Assembly: GCA_015228695.1 (NCBI GenBank)
Contig: JADGDA010000052.1
Coordinates: 1 to 11,803 of the forward strand
DNA from: Alphaproteobacteria bacterium
Lineage (GTDB): Bacteria > Pseudomonadota > Alphaproteobacteria > Rhodospirillales > Rhodospirillaceae
Direction of reading: 5' to 3'
Length of the DNA: 11,803 bases
Shown here one piece after another: positions 6,261 through 11,803 of this stretch (position 1 is the stretch's first letter; the number at the start of each line of letters is the position of its first letter). Under the pieces are notes generated by a model. That model did no database searches. It saw only the letters and a list, made by a program, of their open reading frames with translations, and had not been told where the DNA came from. Both the position numbers and the translations under genes were made by a program.

Positions 6261-8544
6261 ATGCCTTTTTGGTCTTGATGGCCTCGTAACACCCCATGAC
6301 CGCCATGTTGACGATATCGGACACCGTGGATTCCATCGACACGATCTGCACCTCGCGGGACATCCCCACCAGGATCGGCCCCATGACGGTCGCTCCGGCG
6401 AGCTTCTGGGTGATCTTGGCCGCGATGGAGGCCGAGCGCATGGTGGGCATGATCAGGACGTTCGCGGGCGCCGACAGGCGGCAGAAGGGGTAATGCTCCA
6501 GCAGGTCCGCGTCGAGCGCGACGTCCACGGTCATTTCCCCATCGAACTCAAAGTCCGGCTCCTGGCGTTCCAGCGCCTGGACCGCGCTGCGGATCCGTTC
6601 ATTGACCACGTTCAAGGGATTGCCGAAGGTCGAATGGGAGACGAAAGCGACGCGGGGCTCCTGCCCCATGCGCCGGGCCATGGCCGCCGACTGGATGGCG
6701 ATGTGGGCGAGTTGCTCCGGGTCGGGCTTTTCGTTCACGGCGGTATCGGCGAGCAGCACCGTGCGGCCACGGACGAGAAGGATGCTCACCGCGAACACGA
6801 TCTGATCGGGGGCGGGGCCGACCACCTGCCGGATTTCCTCGAAGGAATGGTGATAGGTGCGTGTCAGGCCGGTGATCATCACGTCCGCGTCGCCGTTGCA
6901 CACCATCATCGCGGCGAAGATGTTCCGGTTCTGGTTGATGCGCCGCTGGCAGTCGCGCAGGAGAAGCCCCTTGCGCTGATTCCGGGTGTAGAGTTGATCG
7001 ATATAGAGCTTGACGTTGGGGCTGACCTTCGCGTTGGCGATCTCCAGGTTGTTGGAGCCCTCCAGACCGAGAGTCTTCAGGACCTCCTTCACGACCCCCT
7101 CGCGGGCGACAAGGATCGGGTGGCCGAGACCGGCGTTGCGGAGGGCGATGGCGGCGCGGATGCTCTTCTCCTCCTCGCCCTCGGCGAAGACCACCCGTTG
7201 CGGCTTCTGTTTCACCTTGCCGTAGATGACTTGCAGGCTGGCGGCGGTCGGGTCGAGGCGGGCGCTGAGACGGCGCTTGTAGGCCTCCATGTCCTCGATG
7301 GGCTTGCGGGCGACGCCCGAATCCATGGCCGCCTGGGCCACCGAGGAGGATATCGTCGTGACGAGCCGGGGATCGAACGGCACCGGGATGATGTACTCGG
7401 GTCCGTAGTGGAGCCGCCGTCCCGAATAGGCGGCGGCGACCTCGTCGGGAACGTCCTCGCGGGCAAGCTGGGCGATGGCATGGGCGGCGGCGACCTTCAT
7501 GTCCTCGTTGATGGTCCGGGCGCGGACGTCCAGGGCTCCGCGGAAGATGTAGGGGAATCCGAGCACGTTGTTGACTTGGTTCGGATAATCGGAACGTCCG
7601 GTGGCGATGATCGCGTCGGAGCGGACCGCCTTGACCTCGTCCGGAACGATTTCCGGGTCCGGATTGGCCATGGCGAAGATGATCGGCCTCGGCGCCATCG
7701 TCGCCACCATCTCGCCCGTCACCGCCCCCTTGACCGACAGGCCGAAGAACACGTCCGCCCCCTCCAGGGCCTCGGCCAGGGTGCGCGCCTTCGTGTCGGC
7801 GGCGTGGGCCGCCTTCCACTGGTTCATCCCCTCGGAGCGCCCCGCGTAGATGACGCCCTTGCTGTCGCACATGATAACGTTCTCGGGACGGATGCCCACC
7901 GACTTGACCAGATTGGTGCAGGCGATGGCGGCCGCCCCGGCGCCGTTGACCACCAGACGGGTCGTCTTGATGTCGCGGCCGGTCAGGTCGAGGGCGTTGA
8001 TCAGCCCGGCGGCGCAGATGATCGCGGTGCCGTGCTGATCGTCGTGAAAGACCGGGATATCCATGATGTCGCGCAGGCGCTGCTCGATGATGAAGCATTC
8101 CGGCGCCTTGATGTCTTCCAGGTTGATGCCGCCGAAGCTCGGGCCGAGGAAGCGGACGCAGTTGATGAATTCCTCGACATCGCGGGTATCGACCTCCAGG
8201 TCGATGCAATCCACGTCGGCGAACCGCTTGAACAGAACCGCCTTGCCCTCCATCACCGGCTTTCCCGCCAGCGCCCCGAGGTCGCCCAGGCCCAGGACGG
8301 CGGTCCCGTTGGAGATGACCGCCACCAGATTCCCCCTGGTGGTGTAGTCGTAGGCGGCGTCAGGATTCGCGTGGATGGCGCGGCAGGGTCCGGCCACGCC
8401 GGGAGAATAGGCCAGGGAAAGGTCATGCTGGGTATGCACCGGCTTGGACGGGATGATCTCGATCTTCCCCGGCCGGCCACTGGCGTGCATGAGGAGGGAT
8501 TCAGCCTCGAAATTGCGGGAAATGCGGTTCTTGGAGTTCGGCAT
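6259..8544 (-). CDS. maeB: NADP-dependent malic enzyme with C-terminal phosphotransacetylase-like domain
   Basis: Cytoplasmic oxidative decarboxylase converting malate to pyruvate and CO2 with reduction of NADP(H), supplying NADPH and pyruvate for gluconeogenic growth. 761 residues from the ATG at 8544, the normal length of the MaeB fusion type. Malic enzyme domain: catalytic Y46 in LAYSPGV, K101 in EGKAVLFK, metal ligands E143/D144 in NLEDIKAPECF and D168/D169 in HDDQHGTA, and a dinucleotide-binding VVNGAGAAAIAC at about 198-209. From about residue 430 the protein has the phosphotransacetylase-like domain (VVFAEGEEEKSIRAA ... ALDADLLEHYPFCRL), which in this family is regulatory (allosteric response to acetyl-CoA) rather than catalytic. 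An upstream in-frame GTG at 8574 would add ten residues, but AAGG eight bases before the ATG supports the shorter form. Whether NADP or NAD is preferred cannot be read from sequence with certainty. Divergent placement near mutS is common in alphaproteobacteria. Confidence 0.94.
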   Translation of the reverse strand: MPNSKNRISRNFEAESLLMHASGRPGKIEIIPSKPVHTQHDLSLAYSPGVAGPCRAIHANPDAAYDYTTRGNLVAVISNGTAVLGLGDLGALAGKPVMEGKAVLFKRFADVDCIDLEVDTRDVEEFINCVRFLGPSFGGINLEDIKAPECFIIEQRLRDIMDIPVFHDDQHGTAIICAAGLINALDLTGRDIKTTRLVVNGAGAAAIACTNLVKSVGIRPENVIMCDSKGVIYAGRSEGMNQWKAAHAADTKARTLAEALEGADVFFGLSVKGAVTGEMVATMAPRPIIFAMANPDPEIVPDEVKAVRSDAIIATGRSDYPNQVNNVLGFPYIFRGALDVRARTINEDMKVAAAHAIAQLAREDVPDEVAAAYSGRRLHYGPEYIIPVPFDPRLVTTISSSVAQAAMDSGVARKPIEDMEAYKRRLSARLDPTAASLQVIYGKVKQKPQRVVFAEGEEEKSIRAAIALRNAGLGHPILVAREGVVKEVLKTLGLEGSNNLEIANAKVSPNVKLYIDQLYTRNQRKGLLLRDCQRRINQNRNIFAAMMVCNGDADVMITGLTRTYHHSFEEIRQVVGPAPDQIVFAVSILLVRGRTVLLADTAVNEKPDPEQLAHIAIQSAAMARRMGQEPRVAFVSHSTFGNPLNVVNERIRSAVQALERQEPDFEFDGEMTVDVALDADLLEHYPFCRLSAPANVLIMPTMRSASIAAKITQKLAGATVMGPILVGMSREVQIVSMESTVSDIVNMAVMGCYEAIKTKKA

Positions 8545-8619
8545 GATCGGACCTTGGTCGCGGGTCGGGCTCACGGGCCGGCCCTGGGTGGAATCGGGAT
8601 GCGCCGTGTCGCGATGCGG

Positions 8620-9138
8620 TCAACCTTTCACGCGGTGAGCGTGGTCGTGAACGTTTTCGGCTCCGAAGCGGGCGAAGACCTCCCGGGCCTCGGCCTCCCT
8701 TCCGGCGTCCTCCACGGCGACCCACAGGATCAGGCTGCCGGCCTCAAGCGCGCGCTGGAAATTGTCCGTATGGGGAGCGGCGACGACCTCGCTCAGAATC
8801 TTTTTCACCGCGACGCCCCCGATGCCGGCCGCCACCAGTCCGGCGACCAGGGCCGCCGTGGGGCCGCCGGCCAAGGCGATCAGACCGGCCGCCACCAGCG
8901 GCGCGTCGTAGCGCATCTCGTCGAGAAACGGCAACAGAATCTCCCGGACCGTCTTGCCGGGAGGCTCCAGGGCCTCGATGGGATCATGGGAGCTGAGAAC
9001 GCTGATGTCACCATGGCGGAAACCGGAGCCGACCAGCGCCTCGATCGCCCCCTCGAAGCGCTCGCGGTCGGCGAACACGCCGACGATCTCCCGGACCTCG
9101 ATAGCGTCGGGCTCGTTCCTCGTCACGGTCCTAATCAT
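8620..9138 (-). CDS. Conserved small protein, YflT/general-stress-protein-like, with Gly/Ala-rich hydrophobic core
   Basis: 172 residues, not a named gene. The N-terminal part (about 17-50: VGVFADRERFEGAIEALV, GFRHGDISVLS) resembles the alpha-beta domain of YflT/general stress protein 17M-type proteins. Residues 80-111 are a Gly/Ala-rich hydrophobic stretch (GLIALAGGPTAALVAGLVAAG) of the kind that inserts in or lies along membranes, followed by KKILSEVV. The C-terminal part (ALEAGSLILWVAVED, FGAENVHDHAH) reads as a second small alpha-beta unit, so the domain pattern is domain, membrane-like insert, domain. The ATG at 9138 is weakly supported: only a G-run lies immediately upstream, with no spaced Shine-Dalgarno, so a slightly downstream start is possible. 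It lies 75 bases upstream of maeB on the same strand and may be co-transcribed with it. Role unknown; a stress or envelope function is a guess from the resemblance. Confidence 0.75.
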   Translation of the reverse strand: MIRTVTRNEPDAIEVREIVGVFADRERFEGAIEALVGSGFRHGDISVLSSHDPIEALEPPGKTVREILLPFLDEMRYDAPLVAAGLIALAGGPTAALVAGLVAAGIGGVAVKKILSEVVAAPHTDNFQRALEAGSLILWVAVEDAGREAEAREVFARFGAENVHDHAHRVKG

Positions 9139-9258
9139 CCCCCCAACGATGCGCCCACCTCGCGCTCCCCCATTCTGACCGAGCCCGAAGCCGATTCATA
9201 GTCCCACTTTGGTCTCGTGTGCTATGGTGCGGACGCAAACCGTCCCGAGTAGCGCGCG
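9139..9258 (+). promoter_or_regulatory. mutS: Divergent intergenic region with possible mutS promoter
   Basis: 120 bases between the divergent YflT-like gene and mutS. TGCTATGGT at 9220-9228 looks like an extended -10 element (TGn then TATGGT, four of six matches), about 30 bases before the first mutS ATG. The -35 position (about 9200-9205) does not resemble TTGACA. No operator-like dyad stands out. Low confidence. Confidence 0.3.
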
Positions 9259-11803
9259 ATGCCCGACGCCGCAATGACCGAAGCCCCCGCCCCGAACCCC
9301 GTCGATAGCCCCGACGGGACGTCCGTTACCCTAATGGACGGGACGTCCGTCACCTCAATGGACGGGACGTCCATCACCCCAATGGACGGGACGTCCATCA
9401 CCCCAATGATGGCCCAGTATCTGGAGACCAAGCGCGCCCATCCCGGCTATTTGCTGTTTTACCGGATGGGCGACTTTTACGAGTTGTTCTTCGATGACGC
9501 CGTCGCGGCGGCGGCGGCGCTCGACATCACCCTGACCAAGCGCGGCAAGCATCTGGGGGCCGATATTCCCATGTGCGGCGTACCCGTCCGCGCCCACGAG
9601 GCCTATCTTCTCAAACTGATCCGCAAGGGGTTCAAGGTCGCGGTCGGCGAACAGATGGAAGACCCCGCCGAGGCGAAAAAGCGCGGGGCCAAGGCGGTGG
9701 TCGAGCGGGCGGTGACCCGCCTCATCACCGCCGGCACCCTGACCGAGGACATCCTGCTCGACCCCCGCGGCCACAACTACCTGACGGCGGTGGCGGAGGT
9801 GCAAGGGGCGCTGGGGCTGGCCTGGCTCGACATGTCGACCGGGGATTTCCACGTCCAGGCCCCATCGGCGGCGAACCTCGGGGCCGCCCTGGCCCGCCTC
9901 GCTCCCAGCGAACTGCTCGTCCCGGACCGGTTGCTGCCGAGACCCGACCTGCTCGACGTTTTCGCCGAGTGGAAAAACGTCGTCTCTCCCCTGCCCTCGT
10001 CCCGATTCGACAGCACGAACGCGCGCCTGCGGCTGGAGACCCTGTACGGGGTGAAGGCCCTGGATGCGTTCGGCGCCTTCACCCGCGCCGAGGTCGCGGC
10101 GGCGGGGGCCCTGGTCGACTATGTGGACCTGACCCAGAAGGGCCGCCTGCCCCGGCTGTCGCCCCCCCGCCGCATGGCGGCCGGAGCGGTCATGGAAATC
10201 GACGCCGCGACCCGCCGCAACCTGGAACTCGTCCAGACCCTGGGGGGGGAAAGCCGGGGAAGCCTGCGCGCCACCATCGACCGGACCCTGACCGGCGGCG
10301 GCGCCCGCCTGCTCACCGAACACCTGAGCGCGCCGCTCACCGATCCCGAGGCGATCGAGCGGCGCCTCGAATCCGTCCAGTTCTTCGTCGATGTCCCGGA
10401 AGCCCGGGAAAAGGCGCGGGAGAGACTCCGCCGCGCCCCCGATATCGAGCGGGCTCTGTCGCGTCTGACCCTCGGGCGCGGAGGCCCCCGCGACATGGCG
10501 GCGATCCGGGACGCCCTGGCGGAGATTCCCGGCCTGCGGCTCGCGCTGTCCGGACCTTCCCTGACTCCGGCCCTGACTCCGGCCCTGACTCCGGCGCCTC
10601 CCGCGCTTCTCGAACAGGCGGAGGCCCTCGGCCGGCATGCGGAGTTGGTGGACCGCCTGAGCCGGGCCCTGGCAGCGGAGTTGCCCGCGCTGGTCCGCGA
10701 GGGCGGCTTCATCGCCGAGGGATACAACCCGGTTCTCGACGAAACGCGCCTCGCCGGAAAGGACACCCGCAGGCTGATGGCCGTCCTTGAGGAACGCTAC
10801 GTCAGAGAGACGGGAATCGGCTCGCTGAAGATCCGTCACAACAACGTGATCGGATATTTCATCGAAGTTCCCTCCAAGCAGGCCGAGAAGCTGATGGAGC
10901 CGGGCGGGATGTTCCTGCACCGGCAGACCATGGCGACGGCCGCGCGATTCGTGACCGTCGATCTGGCCGAGCTGGAAAACCGGGTCCGGGGCGCCGGGGA
11001 AAAGGCGCTGGCCCTGGAGGTCGAGCTGTTCGACAGTCTGCTGGCCGACATTCTCGGGCAGGCCGACGACATCGCGCGGGCCGCCCGGGCGATGGCGGCC
11101 ATCGACGTGGCCTCGGCCCTGGCGGCGCTGGCCGTGGAACGCGACTATCGCCGGCCGGTGGTGGACGGCTCCTCCGACATCGACATCGTGGGCGGGCGGC
11201 ACCCGGTGGTGGAGTCGGTTCTGGGCGGCGGAACCGCCTTCGTCGCCAACGACTGCCGTCTGGACAAGGACCGGCATCTGTGGCTCCTGACCGGTCCCAA
11301 CATGGCCGGAAAGAGCACCTTTCTCCGTCAGAACGCCCTGATCGCGGTGATGGCCCAGGCGGGTTCCTTCGTGCCCGCGTCCTCCGCGCGGGTCGGCGTC
11401 GTGGACCGGCTGTTCAGCCGGGTCGGGGCGGCCGACGATCTGGCGCGGGGCCGGTCGACGTTCATGGTCGAGATGGTCGAGACCGCCGCCATTCTCAATC
11501 AGGCGACCGCGCGTTCCCTGGTCATCCTGGACGAGATCGGCCGGGGCACCGCCACCTTCGACGGTCTGTCCATCGCCTGGGCCACGGTCGAGCATCTCCA
11601 CGACGCCCTCCGCTGCCGGGCCCTGTTCGCCACCCACTATCATGAACTGACCGGGCTTTCCGCCCGGCTGCCCCGCCTCGCCTGCCACACCATGCGCGTC
11701 AAGGAATGGCGGGGCGACGTGGTGTTCCTGCACGAGGTCGGCCCCGGCACGGCGGACCGCTCCTATGGCATTCACGTCGCCAAGCTGGCCGGTCTGCCGG
11801 AAT
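9259..11803 (+). CDS. mutS: DNA mismatch repair protein MutS (3' end beyond window)
   Basis: Mismatch-recognition ATPase; it binds mispairs and small loops as a dimer and recruits MutL. 848 codons are in the window and the frame is still open at the right edge. Seen: mismatch-binding F73-Y74-E75 in YRMGDFYELF (equivalent to F36 and E38 of E. coli MutS); connector, core and clamp regions (YGVKALDAF, IGYFIEVP); Walker A GPNMAGKST at 680-687 region (K685); RSTFMVEM; Walker B VILDEIGRGT; ATHYHEL. The missing part is the end of the ATPase domain and the dimerisation tail. The ATG at 9259 is the most upstream start; it has only a weak GAG about ten bases upstream. ATG codons at 9274, 9334, 9358, 9382, 9406 and 9409 are also in frame. 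The conserved alphaproteobacterial N-terminus TPMMAQY begins inside the last unit of a tandem repeat, so the first ~37 residues beyond E. coli numbering are an extension. A second repeat adds LTPA units at about 435-446. Confidence 0.96.
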   Translation, partial: MPDAAMTEAPAPNPVDSPDGTSVTLMDGTSVTSMDGTSITPMDGTSITPMMAQYLETKRAHPGYLLFYRMGDFYELFFDDAVAAAAALDITLTKRGKHLGADIPMCGVPVRAHEAYLLKLIRKGFKVAVGEQMEDPAEAKKRGAKAVVERAVTRLITAGTLTEDILLDPRGHNYLTAVAEVQGALGLAWLDMSTGDFHVQAPSAANLGAALARLAPSELLVPDRLLPRPDLLDVFAEWKNVVSPLPSSRFDSTNARLRLETLYGVKALDAFGAFTRAEVAAAGALVDYVDLTQKGRLPRLSPPRRMAAGAVMEIDAATRRNLELVQTLGGESRGSLRATIDRTLTGGGARLLTEHLSAPLTDPEAIERRLESVQFFVDVPEAREKARERLRRAPDIERALSRLTLGRGGPRDMAAIRDALAEIPGLRLALSGPSLTPALTPALTPAPPALLEQAEALGRHAELVDRLSRALAAELPALVREGGFIAEGYNPVLDETRLAGKDTRRLMAVLEERYVRETGIGSLKIRHNNVIGYFIEVPSKQAEKLMEPGGMFLHRQTMATAARFVTVDLAELENRVRGAGEKALALEVELFDSLLADILGQADDIARAARAMAAIDVASALAALAVERDYRRPVVDGSSDIDIVGGRHPVVESVLGGGTAFVANDCRLDKDRHLWLLTGPNMAGKSTFLRQNALIAVMAQAGSFVPASSARVGVVDRLFSRVGAADDLARGRSTFMVEMVETAAILNQATARSLVILDEIGRGTATFDGLSIAWATVEHLHDALRCRALFATHYHELTGLSARLPRLACHTMRVKEWRGDVVFLHEVGPGTADRSYGIHVAKLAGLPE
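9313..9408 (+). repeat. Four-copy 24-base tandem repeat at the 5' end of mutS
   Basis: Units at 9313-9336, 9337-9360, 9361-9384 and 9385-9408 encode DGTSVTLM, DGTSVTSM, DGTSITPM and DGTSITPM. Units 3 and 4 are identical at DNA level; units 1 and 2 have drifted. Each holds GGACGTCC (an 8-base palindrome) and ends in ATG. Across the junctions, ATGGACG and CGTCCAT surround a GGA loop (9358-9374 and 9382-9398), so units 3 and 4 each make a perfect 7-bp hairpin. The length is a multiple of three, so copy-number change keeps frame. Confidence 0.95.
10561..10596 (+). repeat. Three-copy 12-base tandem repeat inside mutS (LTPA units)
   Basis: CTGACTCCGGCC occurs at 10561-10572 and 10573-10584, and with a last-base change at 10585-10596, encoding LTPALTPALTPA at about residues 435-446. 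It lies in a loop of the MutS core domain between GLRLALSGPS and PPALLEQAEAL, where an insertion of a few residues should be tolerated. It looks like slipped-strand expansion. Confidence 0.9.

Noticed and set aside
6022..9201. A 1059-codon plus-strand open frame across phoR, maeB and the YflT-like gene
   Set aside because: It runs antisense to three well-supported genes, has Gly/Asp/His/Arg-rich content without domains, and spans intergenic regions. It is a codon-position shadow of high-G+C genes.
9313..9408. CRISPR-like array
   Set aside because: The units are directly adjacent with no spacers and keep the mutS reading frame; this is a coding tandem repeat.
9355..11775. An 806-codon minus-strand open frame over mutS
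   Set aside because: Antisense to MutS with intact catalytic motifs; composition is typical of a shadow frame.

Overview
The window is high-GC DNA (roughly two-thirds G+C by eye) carrying single-copy housekeeping genes of an alphaproteobacterium. The pairing of mutS with a MaeB-type malic enzyme and the protein sequences suggest the Rhodospirillales/Rhodospirillaceae, but that placement is inference. No rRNA, tRNA, CRISPR array or transposase is visible. All of the very long extra open frames lie antisense to obvious genes and are composition shadows.

Layout, left to right. (1) prmA, ribosomal protein L11 methyltransferase, minus strand, cut by the left edge at about its last codon. (2) A small, lower-GC, minus-strand two-gene cassette at 1004-1759: a 56-aa acidic/basic helical protein followed by a 194-aa protein with ADP-ribosyltransferase (PARP-like) motifs. 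It looks like a toxin-antitoxin or defence-type pair inserted between prmA and the next gene. (3) A plus-strand membrane-anchored phosphatase (sensor domain, HAMP, PP2C/SpoIIE) at 1961-3949. (4) A short convergent intergenic region with two copies of a palindromic 24-base repeat. (5) A minus-strand block: a YflT-like small protein, malic enzyme fused to a phosphotransacetylase domain, the phosphate sensor kinase phoR and the regulator phoU. (6) Divergent from that block, plus-strand mutS, which leaves the window at the right edge before its end.

Working together: phoR and phoU are separated by a single base and should be co-translated, forming part of the phosphate-starvation circuit without pst or phoB nearby. 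MaeB supplies NADPH and pyruvate from malate. PrmA and MutS are core translation and mismatch-repair functions. The SpoIIE phosphatase is a partner-switching output module with no anti-sigma or antagonist gene beside it.

The most unusual points are the ART-like cassette with its in-frame TGA-TTG junction, a hairpin-forming four-copy 24-base tandem repeat that adds extra in-frame ATG codons to the start of mutS, a second in-frame minisatellite inside mutS, and a sharply AT-rich codon patch inside phoR that resembles an internal promoter.
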